Positions 1 to 7,655 are shown, numbered from the stretch's first letter. The stretch: 18,361 nt of DNA from an uncultured beta proteobacterium (GCA_903840825.1 CAIMHL010000201.1:1-18361), one strand, 5' to 3'. The notes: generated by a model from the letters alone, not told the origin. A program made the numbers and translations.

Positions 1-522
1 ACTCACGCGCGCCCGCTGGTGCCCCTCTTTGGCCAAAGCCAGCCAGTCCATGGTGAGCACCTGCGCACTCACGATGCACAAATTGTGCTGCGGGCACACC
101 CCCACTTCTTCAGGCATGCACGGCGCACCGGGTGGAGCGGCTGACAAATAATCGCCCGCTGCGGGCGACTGGCTGACGCGCTGCCAAGCCGCCTCCACCG
201 CCGCGCCCTCGGTCATCACCGTGGTTAACACGGATGCGCGCAACTGCCAACCCAAGCGCTTGCTCCAAAAAACCAAACTGGCGCGTGTCTGCGTTTGCAG
301 CTCGGCCACCTTGGGGCTGCGGCTGTCGGTGAAAAAAGTCAGCTTGGCTTGCGCGCGCTCTGCGGAGCGCAGCACCACGGTACGGGCTTGGGGAAATCCA
401 TCCAGGCCCGTACTGGCCAGCACCGGGGTGCGCCAGTCGTGGTGGCGGTCATTGGTGGCGCGCTGCAGCTCCATCCATAGTCGGTGGTGCAGATCGTCTT
501 CGGTAGTTGCGGGGTGGTTCAA
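1..522 (-). CDS. PNPOx-like FMN-binding protein (pyridoxamine 5'-phosphate oxidase family), 3' end beyond window
   Basis: The reverse strand is open from 522 to the window edge and encodes 174 residues of a pyridoxamine-5'-phosphate-oxidase-like split-barrel protein. Visible signatures are RTPVLAST near residue 31, QARTVVLR near 45, FFTDSRSPKV near 63 and LVFWSKRLGWQLR near 84; these are the FMN-phosphate-binding strands and the loop typical of the family. An AAPPGA stretch follows near residue 128. The start is uncertain: an in-frame stop lies just upstream, the TTG at 522 gives the family's usual short leader before the LWMELQRA helix, and the first ATG is at 474, which would remove part of that helix. 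The last codon in view is not a stop, so the C-terminus is cut off. It may be a general flavin or PLP-related oxidoreductase rather than PdxH; substrate unknown. It is divergent from the flavin reductase gene, with 135 bases between them. Confidence 0.85.
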   Translation of the reverse strand, partial: MNHPATTEDDLHHRLWMELQRATNDRHHDWRTPVLASTGLDGFPQARTVVLRSAERAQAKLTFFTDSRSPKVAELQTQTRASLVFWSKRLGWQLRASVLTTVMTEGAAVEAAWQRVSQSPAAGDYLSAAPPGAPCMPEEVGVCPQHNLCIVSAQVLTMDWLALAKEGHQRARVS

Positions 523-657
523 GAGGGGGCTTTATAAAGTGTGATTTCAGTATAAAAGTCTTGGCGCGGCTCTGTGCGCGGTGGGTCTTTCATCTGGTGG
601 GCACTTCTCCTCCCCCAGTTCGCGTTATCGTTAAACCCCACAAACTCGGAGTCCCCC

Positions 658-1281
658 GTGCCCGCAACCCCTCATTTCTACGAACCCCGCCATGGCCACG
701 GCCTGCCGCATGACCCTTTCAACGCCATCGTGGGGCCGCGCCCGATTGGCTGGATATCGACGGTCAGCGCTTCGGGCGTGCCCAATTTGGCGCCTTACAG
801 TTTCTTTAATGCCTTCAACTACACGCCGCCCCTGATCGGGTTTGCCAGCATTGGCTACAAGGACACGCTGCGTAATATTGAAGAAACCGGGGAATTTGTC
901 TGGAACCTTGTCACCCGGCCGCTGGCCGAGGCCATGAACCAGACTTGTGCGCCAGTGGGCCCTAACGTGAATGAGTTTGAGCTGGCGGGCCTCACGCCCG
1001 TGGCTGCACGGGTGGTGGGCGTGCCGCGCGTGCAAGAAAGCCGGGTGTCGTTTGAGTGCCGGCGCACCCAAATTATTCAACTGCAAGGCGCCAATGGCGA
1101 CCCGGTGGACACCTGGCTGGTGCTGGGCGAGGTGGTGGGGGTGCATATTGACCCTAGCCTGCTCATTAACGGGGTGTACGACACAGCCGGGGCAGCCCAT
1201 GTGCTGCGGGGCGGCGGGCCGGGGGATTACTTCACGGTGGGGCCGGAGGAGTTGTTTCGCCTGTTCCGCCCGAAAGCTTAA
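658..1281 (+). CDS. flavin reductase family protein (FMN-binding split barrel, DIM6/NTAB type)
   Basis: A 207-residue protein of the flavin reductase-like, FMN-binding family. The segment VGPRPIGWIST (25-35), then NLAPYSFFNAF (43-53), followed by DTLRNIEETGEFVWN (69-83), is the characteristic FMN-binding core of this split-barrel family. Members transfer electrons from NAD(P)H to free or bound FMN, or serve as partners of oxygenases; the actual substrate cannot be read from the sequence. The start is taken as GTG 658 because a CGGAG ribosome site lies about eight bases upstream and the protein then begins right before the HFYEPRHGHG leader found in this family. A longer reading from GTG 574 has no support. 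The gene is divergent from the PNPOx-like gene, a fold relative. It is followed by a hairpin-containing repeat that may end its transcript. Confidence 0.88.
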   Translation: MPATPHFYEPRHGHGLPHDPFNAIVGPRPIGWISTVSASGVPNLAPYSFFNAFNYTPPLIGFASIGYKDTLRNIEETGEFVWNLVTRPLAEAMNQTCAPVGPNVNEFELAGLTPVAARVVGVPRVQESRVSFECRRTQIIQLQGANGDPVDTWLVLGEVVGVHIDPSLLINGVYDTAGAAHVLRGGGPGDYFTVGPEELFRLFRPKA

Positions 1282-1307
1282 GGGTTGGTGGACAGGTATT
1301 TCTTAAG

Positions 1308-1369
1308 AAAAATAGCCCTTTAGGCCAATATAGCCGTGCTTAAGCAGCTATTTAATAGATAGCTTTTAA
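1308..1369. repeat. small palindromic dispersed-type repeat with GCTAT-N7-ATAGC hairpin
   Basis: AT-rich stretch between two converging genes. It contains GCTT (1338-1341), four bases, AGCTAT (1346-1351), seven bases, then ATAGCT (1359-1364), a perfect 6-bp inverted repeat followed by a T-rich run. The layout resembles short dispersed repeats common in Comamonadaceae intergenic regions. A second copy with the same spacing occurs at 8327-8356. Because T residues follow the hairpin on the plus strand, it could also act as a weak terminator for the flavin reductase gene. Recognition is from memory of the family and from the second copy, not from a search. Confidence 0.55.
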
Positions 1370-1618
1370 TTAGCCAACGACCGACCAGCCGGCGTGCAAA
1401 TTGACCTTGTTGTTCTCATAGTCCCACACGGTGCTGCAGCGGTCGCACACGTAGCGGGTGACGGTGACGGTGCCGTGGGGGCGGGGCTCTTTGCGGTTGT
1501 CGCCCTGCACCAGTTCGGGGTGGCCGGGGGCGCGACGCCAGTTTTGCTGCACGCCGGCGCATGATTCGCACATCTCGCGGGTTTTCACGGCAGTTTGGGG
1601 GCTTGTATCTTGGGTCAT
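1370..1618 (-). CDS. small zinc-ribbon-like protein of unknown function
   Basis: An 82-residue protein with two CxxC pairs: C17-x2-C20 (MCESCAG) and C58-x2-C61 (YVCDRCSTVW), separated by 37 residues. That is the layout of a zinc ribbon, with a basic, proline-rich linker between the knuckles and a WDYENN segment after the second pair. Start chosen at ATG 1618, with an AGAAGA ribosome-like site about six bases upstream; a TTG six codons earlier (1636) is open but would swallow that site. I do not recognise a named family. Role in nucleic-acid or protein binding is only suggested by the ribbon. Convergent with the flavin reductase gene across the repeat and divergent from the isocitrate dehydrogenase gene. 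Confidence 0.72.
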   Translation of the reverse strand: MTQDTSPQTAVKTREMCESCAGVQQNWRRAPGHPELVQGDNRKEPRPHGTVTVTRYVCDRCSTVWDYENNKVNLHAGWSVVG

Positions 1619-1817
1619 GGGGATTCTTCTGTTCAATGGAGGCAGGCATCGTTGCCAGCGCTAAGGGGGTGATTGTCGCGCCAAAGGACTATTTATTACC
1701 CCAAAGCCCCCACATGGGCGCAATTTTCAGAGCAATCTGTCCTGTATCAGCTTAGTGACAGGTTTTTGATTTACATTCATGCGGCAAACCTATCCAACGA
1801 AAGCTAAGAGAACAAGC

Positions 1818-4049
1818 ATGGCTAATTCAAAAATCATCTACACACTCACGGACGAGGCCCCTTTGCTGGCCACGGCCTCATTCCTGCCGATCGTTCGCAC
1901 CTTTACAGCGCCTGCAGGTATTGACGTTGAGCAGAGTGACATCTCGGTAGCAGCCCGTGTGCTGGCCGAGTTTTCGGACTGTCTGCCGGATTCGCAAAAA
2001 GTGCCCAACACCTTGAGTGAGTTGGGAAAGCTGACCCTGCTGCCCGATACCAACATCATCAAGCTGCCCAACATCAGCGCTTCTTTACCCCAGTTGACCG
2101 CCGCCATCAAAGAGCTTCAAGCCCGTGGCTATGCCATTCCGGATTTTCCTGAAAACCCACAAACTGACGAAGAAAAAGCCATCAAAACGCGCTACTCCAA
2201 GTGCTTGGGTAGTTCGGTTAATCCTGTTTTGCGTGAGGGCAATTCCGACCGCCGTGCGCCGTTGGCTGTCAAGCGTTACGCCCGCAAAAATCCCCACAGT
2301 ATGGGTAAATGGAGCATGGCTTCACGCACCCATGTGGCCCACATGACCCAAGGCGATTTCTACCACAACGAGCTCTCCATCACGCTCGATAAGGCGCGTG
2401 ATGTGCGCATGGAACTGGTCGGCAAGAGCGGCAAAACCTTTGTGCTCAAGCCATTAACGAAGCTGCTTGAAGGTGAAATCATCGACAGCATGTTCATGAG
2501 CAAGAAAGCACTGTGCGATTTTTATGAAGACCAGCTGGAAGATTGCCGCCAAACCGGCGTGATGTTCTCGCTGCACGTTAAAGCCACCATGATGAAGGTC
2601 TCGCACCCCATCGTTTTTGGCCACTGCGTGCGCATTTTCTACAAAGAAGCATTCACCAAGCACGCCAAGCTGTTCCGCGAACTCGGGGTCAACGTCAACA
2701 ACGGCATGTCCAATCTGTATGACAAGATTGCCAACCTGCCCACCTCCCTGCGCGAAGAGGTCGAGCGCGACCTGCACGCCTGCCACGAGCACCGCCCTGA
2801 GTTGGCGATGGTGGATTCGGCCAAAGGTATTTCCAACTTCCACTCGCCCAGCGACGTGATTGTGGATGCCTCCATGCCCGCCATGATCCGAATTGGCGGC
2901 AAGATGTGGGGAGCAGATGGCCGTCCTAAGGACACCAAGGCTGTCATGCCTGAGAGCACGTTTGCCCGTATTTACCAGGAGATGATCAACTTCTGCAAAA
3001 CCAACGGCAACTTTGACCCCGTCACCATGGGCACCGTGCCCAATGTGGGCCTGATGGCGCAGCAAGCCGAAGAATACGGTTCGCACGACAAGACGTTTGA
3101 AGTGCAAGAAGCCGGCTTGGCCAACATCGTGGACATCGCCACGGGCGAAGTTCTGCTGTCGCAACACGTTGAAGAAGGCGATATCTGGCGCATGTGCCAG
3201 TGCAAAGACGCGCCCGTGCGCGACTGGGTCAAGCTGGCCGTGACCCGCGCCCGCAACTCCGGCATGCCCGCCATTTTCTGGCTGGACCCGTACCGCCCGC
3301 ATGAGGCTGAGCTGATCAAAAAGGTCGAGTTGTACCTCAAAGACTACGACACTACCGGCTTGGATATTCAGCACATGTCGCAATTACGCGCCATGCGTTT
3401 CACGCTGGAGCGTGTTATTCGCGGCATGGACACGATCTCGGTCACCGGCAATATTTTGCGTGACTACCTGACCGACCTGTTCCCCATCATGGAGCTGGGC
3501 ACCAGCGCCAAGATGCTTTCCATCGTGCCTTTGATGGCCGGTGGCGGCATGTACGAAACCGGTGCTGGCGGCTCGGCGCCCAAGCACGTCAAGCAACTGG
3601 TGGAAGAAAACCACCTGCGCTGGGACTCGCTGGGTGAGTTCTTGGCATTGGCCGTGTCTTTGGAGGACCTCGGTTTGAAAACAGGCAACAAAAAGGCCAC
3701 CATTTTGGCCAAGACGCTCGACGATGCCACCGGTAAGCTGCTGGAAAACAACAAGTCGCCCTCCACCCGCACCGGTGAGTTGGACAACCGGGGCAGCCAG
3801 TTTTACCTCTCCATGTACTGGGCACAAGCCTTGGCCGCACAGACGGACGACGTGGACTTGGCCGCGCAATTTGCACCTTTGGCCAAAGCCCTGACAGACA
3901 ACGAAGTCCAGATCACGACTGAGCTGAAAGTGGTGCAAGGCAAAGCGGTAGATATCGGCGGCTACTACTTGCCTGATACCGCCAAGCTAGAAGCCGTCAT
4001 GCGCCCAAGCGCCACCTTCAACGCGGCCTTGGCCGCTGCCAGCCACTAA
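1818..4049 (+). CDS. icd: NADP-dependent isocitrate dehydrogenase, monomeric type
   Basis: Converts isocitrate and NADP+ to 2-oxoglutarate, CO2 and NADPH in the TCA cycle. The 743-residue length is that of the monomeric family (Azotobacter/Corynebacterium type, near 740), unrelated in size to the 416-residue E. coli enzyme. The substrate-binding block SVNPVLREGNSDRR and the following KNPHSMGKWS run are intact. K589, H590 and R601 fall at the positions known to contact the NADP 2'-phosphate in the Corynebacterium enzyme, so NADP specificity is expected; a further basic region SPSTRTGELDNR surrounds R651. Start ATG 1818 is preceded by an AAGAGAA site; an in-frame ATG at 1779 would add 13 residues not typical of the family. 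Full length, no frameshift. The stop codon overlaps the stop of the convergent DTW gene by 4 bases. Confidence 0.97.
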   Translation: MANSKIIYTLTDEAPLLATASFLPIVRTFTAPAGIDVEQSDISVAARVLAEFSDCLPDSQKVPNTLSELGKLTLLPDTNIIKLPNISASLPQLTAAIKELQARGYAIPDFPENPQTDEEKAIKTRYSKCLGSSVNPVLREGNSDRRAPLAVKRYARKNPHSMGKWSMASRTHVAHMTQGDFYHNELSITLDKARDVRMELVGKSGKTFVLKPLTKLLEGEIIDSMFMSKKALCDFYEDQLEDCRQTGVMFSLHVKATMMKVSHPIVFGHCVRIFYKEAFTKHAKLFRELGVNVNNGMSNLYDKIANLPTSLREEVERDLHACHEHRPELAMVDSAKGISNFHSPSDVIVDASMPAMIRIGGKMWGADGRPKDTKAVMPESTFARIYQEMINFCKTNGNFDPVTMGTVPNVGLMAQQAEEYGSHDKTFEVQEAGLANIVDIATGEVLLSQHVEEGDIWRMCQCKDAPVRDWVKLAVTRARNSGMPAIFWLDPYRPHEAELIKKVELYLKDYDTTGLDIQHMSQLRAMRFTLERVIRGMDTISVTGNILRDYLTDLFPIMELGTSAKMLSIVPLMAGGGMYETGAGGSAPKHVKQLVEENHLRWDSLGEFLALAVSLEDLGLKTGNKKATILAKTLDDATGKLLENNKSPSTRTGELDNRGSQFYLSMYWAQALAAQTDDVDLAAQFAPLAKALTDNEVQITTELKVVQGKAVDIGGYYLPDTAKLEAVMRPSATFNAALAAASH

Positions 4050-4789
4050 AAGTGGGATGCCTGACTGCCCTCACGGGCGGTCAGGCTGTCGCTTAAACGC
4101 TGGTGCACCGCGTTCGCCAAGTCCACCGGACGGTGGTGCTTGGCATCTAAATAGTGCTCGGTGAACACGCCCAAATAGGCGTCGATCACCGCAGCCACTC
4201 GCACTTCCCCCGCCAACTCAAAACACAAAGCCGCCACCTCTGACGTGCATAGGTGGTCGTCACGCGTAGAGCGACGCAGCCTGTAGTTGGAGAGCTGCTC
4301 GGGCTGCAGGCTGAGCACGGGCAGGTGGTTAAGGTAAGGGCTTTTGCGGAACATCTTGCGCGCCTCGGGCCAGGTGGCGTCCAGCAGTACAAACAAGGGG
4401 CGCTTGCCATTAGGTGGCTGCACCTCGGTCACCACCCGCGCGGCGTCCACAAACTCACCCGGAAACACCAGGTAAGGCTGCCACTGCGGGTCGGCCAGCA
4501 TCGCCAGCAGGCCGGGGTCGACGGCTGTGCGGGTCCAGCCGAACGCAGCGGTGTCGGGCACCACGTCGGCAATCAGCCAGCCGGTGTTGCTGGGTTTGAG
4601 CGGCTCAATGTCCGCCATGATTAAGCACACCCCCGCGTGGGTGGGCAGCACCGGGCGCAAGGTACACAGGCAGTGGCTGGCAATCACCCGGCAGCCGGCG
4701 CAGCGCTCAGCCTTTGAGCCACGGGCAATAAAGGGTTTGGTGCGCAGCGCCAAGCGGGCGGCACGCAGTCGGGCTACGGCTTGGGTCAT
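4046..4789 (-). CDS. DTW domain protein, TapT-like tRNA-uridine aminocarboxypropyltransferase
   Basis: A 247-residue DTW-domain protein. Visible family signatures are the N-terminal cysteine cluster C30-x2-C33-x6-C40-x-C42, EPLKPSNTGWLIAD (62-75), the DATW signature at 137-140 (DxTW) and the tail YRLRRS...LCTSEVAAL (169-187). E. coli TapT (YfiP) of this family transfers the 3-amino-3-carboxypropyl group of S-adenosylmethionine to U47 of tRNA; that activity is inferred here from family membership. Start taken at ATG 4789: the frame stays open upstream to 5113, but that extension runs antiparallel in frame over the real VOC gene, which ends at 4827. It lies 37 bases after the VOC gene on the same strand and may be cotranscribed. 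The 3' end carries a strong hairpin (4059-4086). Confidence 0.9.
   Translation of the reverse strand: MTQAVARLRAARLALRTKPFIARGSKAERCAGCRVIASHCLCTLRPVLPTHAGVCLIMADIEPLKPSNTGWLIADVVPDTAAFGWTRTAVDPGLLAMLADPQWQPYLVFPGEFVDAARVVTEVQPPNGKRPLFVLLDATWPEARKMFRKSPYLNHLPVLSLQPEQLSNYRLRRSTRDDHLCTSEVAALCFELAGEVRVAAVIDAYLGVFTEHYLDAKHHRPVDLANAVHQRLSDSLTAREGSQASHF
4059..4086. terminator. strong hairpin at the icd / DTW convergent junction, possible bidirectional terminator
   Basis: GCCTGAC (4059-4065) pairs with GTCAGGC (4080-4086), and GCCC (4067-4070) with GGGC (4075-4078), leaving a TCAC loop and one internal mismatch. A second small hairpin, CCACT-AAA-AGTGG, spans the icd stop just beside it (4044-4056). 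The hairpin lies 9 bases after the icd stop but inside the last codons of the DTW gene. No clear T-run follows on the plus strand; on the minus strand a short T-run comes several bases later. Terminator function is a guess; the structure itself is plain. Confidence 0.4.
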
Positions 4790-4826
4790 GGGGATAGCGC
4801 CAAAAGCAGCGCTGGTACGGTGGAAT

Positions 4827-5207
4827 TCAGACGTCAGGGCGGTGCAGCGCGCAGAGTTTATTGCCATCGGGGTCGCGCAGGTAGGCCAGGTAAATCTTGC
4901 CTGCCGGGCCTTCGCGCAAGCCAGGAGGGTCTTCGCAAGTGGTGCCCCCATTGGCAACTCCAGCCGCATGAAACGCGTCACCTTGCTCGGTAGACTGCAC
5001 GGTAAAGCCAATGGTGCTGCCGTTGCCATGGCTTGCAGGTTCGCCATCAATCGGCGTGGTGATGGCGAACGTCCCGGTCGGGCTGCGGTAGAAATAGCGG
5101 GATTTGTTGGCAACCCCCGGTCCTAAACCCAGCGTGCCGAGAAGCGCGTCGTAAAACTTCTTCGAGACTTCGAGATCTTTAACACCAAGCATCACATGAC
5201 TGAACAT
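4827..5207 (-). CDS. VOC family protein (glyoxalase / bleomycin resistance / dioxygenase fold)
   Basis: A 126-residue single-domain vicinal-oxygen-chelate protein. The N-terminal half MFSHVMLGVKDLEVSKKFYDALLGTLG and the C-terminal YLRDPDGNKLCALHR mark the two beta-alpha-beta-beta-beta modules. H4 is at the usual first metal-ligand position. The residue that is often Glu after DPDGNK is Cys/Ala here, as in the common DPDGNKLCA subgroup, so metal-dependent glyoxalase activity should not be assumed. Start: two ATGs lie six bases apart (5213, 5207); the GGAG site is seven bases before the second one and only one base before the first, so 5207 is preferred. Lies between fic and the DTW gene on the same strand, with 46 and 37 base gaps. 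Confidence 0.87.
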   Translation of the reverse strand: MFSHVMLGVKDLEVSKKFYDALLGTLGLGPGVANKSRYFYRSPTGTFAITTPIDGEPASHGNGSTIGFTVQSTEQGDAFHAAGVANGGTTCEDPPGLREGPAGKIYLAYLRDPDGNKLCALHRPDV

Positions 5208-5253
5208 AAGCATTCTCCGTGGGGACCCGGTAAGGGGCGAAATTGAACTGGGG

Positions 5254-6519
5254 TCATGGTACTGTGTCTGAGGCAGGCTGGTGCCAACTGTCTATCGCAA
5301 TGGCGTAGCGCGTAGCCTTGCCCATGCCCTCTACCCGCAGCAGCCCTTTGTCTAGCAGGTCAACCAAGTCACGCGAGGCGGTGGGTTTGGAGGCGCCAGT
5401 TATTTTGCTGTATTTGTCCGTCGTCATGCCACCCAAAAATCCGCCACCTAAGCCCTCATGGCCTGCCTCTAGCAGGCGGTCCAGCACCTTGCGCTGGCGT
5501 TCATTCACGCCACACTGAGCAGCACGCTGCCGGAAGTTGGCTTTTTCCAGCGCCTGGTTCACCACGGCTTGCGAGCTGATGCAGCCTTGGGTGAAGGTTT
5601 GCACAAACCACAGCAGCCACGGCGTCACATCGAGCGCGGCGTTGGGCTGGGCTGGCACCTGGGGCTTGGCCTGTGCTTTTTGGCTCATATTTTGAGCAGC
5701 GCTCAGCGCGTCGTAATAAGCTACCCGCGCTGCCAGCATGGGCCGGGCCATGCCCAACACGCGGGTGCTGGTGCCCAGGTCTTGCGCCAGTGCCAAGTCC
5801 ACCACTGCCCGCCCTAGACGGCCATTGCCGTCTTCAAACGGGTGAATGCTCTCAAGCCAAAGATGGGCCAAACCCGCCCGCAGCAAGCCGTTGAGAGGCG
5901 CAGTGTTTGGGGTCGCGCAGGGAGCAGGGTTGGGCGCGCCGGGCCGGGTGGACTCAAACCAGCCCAAAAATTTCGCCATCTCCACAGCCACTTGCCCCGA
6001 AGGCGGTGCGGTGTAGTGCACCACCTCGCGCCCGATGAGGCCGCTGACGATTTCCATCGCATCTGCGTGGTCCCGGTAACGCCCAACCGCAATCCGCCGT
6101 ATGCCCGATGTGCCACCGGGAAACAAAGCAGACTGCCAACGCCACAGGCGGTCGTCGTCCAACACCTCCTGAAAGCCTATGGTGGCGTCTTGCATCACCT
6201 CGATCAAACCATCCACCGAGCGGTCTTGCGGGGTGGCACCTGCGAGCCCCAAGCGCTTGGACACCGAGGAGCGCACCGCCGCCAAGTCCAGCTTTTCGCC
6301 CTCAATGGCCGCCGTTGCCAGCGCCTCTTGCTCCCACAGCGTCTGCGCCAGCACTTGCCCCTGGCTTAGGCCAATGGCATCAAGCAAACCCAGCAACTTG
6401 CCCTGCTCTAGCCGCGCCGCGTCTAGCGCAGGGGCCAAAGTAGCCGCGTCAAAATGCAGCGCGGGCCAGTGCGGGTGCTGCCAGATGTAGCGAATTGAAG
6501 GGGATGGGTTGAGGGACAT
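5254..6519 (-). CDS. Fic family protein (class II, N-terminal DUF4172, C-terminal winged helix)
   Basis: A 421-residue Fic protein. The catalytic motif HPFEDGNGRLGR is intact at 226-237 (catalytic His226), preceded by the substrate-clamping flap near 165-175. The N-terminal region has the DUF4172 opening IRYIWQHPHWPALHF (9-23), and T69-x3-E73-G74 (TAAIEG) fits the inhibitory helix motif (S/T)xxxE(G/N). The toxin-inhibiting glutamate is therefore on the same chain and no separate antitoxin is needed. The C-terminal part (about 335-410: ERQRKVLDRLL, then KITGASKPTASRDLVDLLDKGLLRVEG) reads as a DNA-binding winged helix. Fic proteins usually AMPylate, and can deAMPylate, target proteins. Two Pro/Ala-rich loops (about 190-208 and 278-298) look like insertions, making it longer than the usual 370 or so. 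ATG 6519 follows two operator-like palindromes. Confidence 0.94.
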   Translation of the reverse strand: MSLNPSPSIRYIWQHPHWPALHFDAATLAPALDAARLEQGKLLGLLDAIGLSQGQVLAQTLWEQEALATAAIEGEKLDLAAVRSSVSKRLGLAGATPQDRSVDGLIEVMQDATIGFQEVLDDDRLWRWQSALFPGGTSGIRRIAVGRYRDHADAMEIVSGLIGREVVHYTAPPSGQVAVEMAKFLGWFESTRPGAPNPAPCATPNTAPLNGLLRAGLAHLWLESIHPFEDGNGRLGRAVVDLALAQDLGTSTRVLGMARPMLAARVAYYDALSAAQNMSQKAQAKPQVPAQPNAALDVTPWLLWFVQTFTQGCISSQAVVNQALEKANFRQRAAQCGVNERQRKVLDRLLEAGHEGLGGGFLGGMTTDKYSKITGASKPTASRDLVDLLDKGLLRVEGMGKATRYAIAIDSWHQPASDTVP

Positions 6520-6523
6520 GAGG

Positions 6524-6574
6524 CGTATTTTAACTTATACGGATCATTATTTGATGCGTATTTTTGGAAATACG
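6524..6574. promoter_or_regulatory. paired operator: two CGTAT-N8-ATACG palindromes 33 bp apart upstream of fic
   Basis: The first palindrome has CGTAT at 6524-6528 and ATACG at 6537-6541; the second has CGTAT at 6557-6561 and ATACG at 6570-6574. Both arms are perfect, both spacers are 8 bases, and the centres are exactly 33 bp (about three helical turns) apart. The longer word ATACGGATCA also repeats at 6537 and 6570, with its one-mismatch inverse TGATGCGTAT at 6552. The whole array sits in the 65 bases between the pirin stop and the fic start, so the natural target is fic. The likely binder is a winged-helix or HTH protein, possibly Fic's own C-terminal domain. Confidence 0.7.
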
Positions 6575-6584
6575 GATCAAACGG

Positions 6585-7655
6585 TTAATTTTCTGGCGTA
6601 GAAACTACCGGCCGCTCCTCCCGCCCATCCGGATGGCGGGCAAACCGGGCGGGGTTGTGGCCATGCACAGGGCCAGTGTCTGGCCAGGGCCAGCCGCCGA
6701 ACTGGGTGCGCTGGTAGTCGGCAATGGCTTGGGAGATTTCGGCTTTGGTGTTCATCACAAACGGGCCGTACTGCGCCACCGGCTCGCCAATGGGGCGGCC
6801 TTGCAGCAACAAAAATTCGGCCTCGGTATCGCCTAGGTTTTCCAGAGACACCACCGCATCACCGCGCAACTCAATCGCGCCATGGCTTTGAATCGTTTGC
6901 CCCGCCACCCGAATGCTTTGGCCTTTGAAAAAATACAAATTTCGCCGGGTTTGAGCGCTGGCCGCGGCGGGCAGAGTCCACTGCGCGCCAGGGGCCAGGC
7001 GCAGCGTCCAGATGGCGACATCGGCATCTGCTTGCGCGGCCCAAGAGTCGGGCGGTGAGGGCAAGAGCGCACCGGCTGGCGCGGTGACTGTGCCGCTGGT
7101 GGCTTGCAGTTGCCCGGCGATCACCGCCACTTCGGTGCTGCGACCGGCGTCGTCCACGCTGGTTTGGCGCGGAATTTTTTCAGACCACAGCATGGTGAAA
7201 TGCGGTGCCGACATTTTGGCGGCACTGGGCAGGTTAAGCCAGATTTGAAACAACTCCAGCGGGTTGGGGCCTGCGCTATTGAGCAGCGGGAACATCTCTG
7301 AATGCACCACGCCCGCGCCTGCGGTGAGCCACTGCACATCGCCCCCGCCAAAACGGGCAGCAGCTCCGAGCGAGTCCGAGTGGTCGATCAGGCCTTTGCG
7401 CACGATGGTGACGGTCTCGAACCCCCGGTGCGGGTGCGAAGGGAAACCAGGCACGGTTTGTCCGTGGTACATGCTCCAGCCATCTTTGCGGCTGAAGTCT
7501 TGCCCCATTTGGCGCCCTGCCAGTGAGGCTTTGGGGGTGAGGTCGGCATTTCCTTGCGGGTAAGCGTCGTCGTGGTAGGCGCAAAACAAAAAGGGGTCGA
7601 GCGTTTCCCAGGTGAAGCCGAGGGGTTTAATTTGAAGAATGGGGTGGTTGGACAT
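6585..7655 (-). CDS. pirin family protein
   Basis: A 356-residue bicupin of the pirin family. The iron-binding set is present: H74 and H76 in FPSHPHRGFETVT, and H118 with E120 in TAGAGVVHSEM, the same spacing as in human pirin (His56, His58, His101, Glu103). The C-terminal cupin contains RNLYFFKGQSIRVAGQ and LLLQGRPIGEPVAQYGPFVMNT, both typical. Bacterial pirins of this kind have been linked to quercetin 2,3-dioxygenase activity or to redox-responsive regulation; which applies here is unknown. The protein is somewhat longer than the common 230-290 residues because of a Gly/Pro-rich tail after the core (PDTGPVHGHNPARF). Divergent from the peptidase C26 gene; followed by fic on the same strand after an operator-bearing gap. 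Confidence 0.93.
   Translation of the reverse strand: MSNHPILQIKPLGFTWETLDPFLFCAYHDDAYPQGNADLTPKASLAGRQMGQDFSRKDGWSMYHGQTVPGFPSHPHRGFETVTIVRKGLIDHSDSLGAAARFGGGDVQWLTAGAGVVHSEMFPLLNSAGPNPLELFQIWLNLPSAAKMSAPHFTMLWSEKIPRQTSVDDAGRSTEVAVIAGQLQATSGTVTAPAGALLPSPPDSWAAQADADVAIWTLRLAPGAQWTLPAAASAQTRRNLYFFKGQSIRVAGQTIQSHGAIELRGDAVVSLENLGDTEAEFLLLQGRPIGEPVAQYGPFVMNTKAEISQAIADYQRTQFGGWPWPDTGPVHGHNPARFARHPDGREERPVVSTPEN

Noticed and set aside
574..657. Upstream start of the flavin reductase at GTG 574
   Set aside because: The added residues look like translated leader DNA, and GTG 658 has a ribosome site and fits the family start.
1737..1767. CCTGT-N12-ACAGG hairpin followed by a T-run upstream of icd
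   Set aside because: No plus-strand transcript is known to enter from upstream, the stem is only five pairs and the loop is long; not enough to call a terminator, attenuator or riboswitch.
2454..3383. 309-residue open frame on the minus strand inside icd (and a second at 3384-3938)
   Set aside because: Antisense shadow of a strongly coding, GC-biased gene; the sequence is low-complexity (His/Val/Gly/Leu-rich) with no family signature or ribosome site.
4790..5113. N-terminal extension of the DTW gene to 5113
   Set aside because: It runs over the VOC gene, which has its own clear start and family motifs; the extension has no domain match, and ATG 4789 is the natural start.
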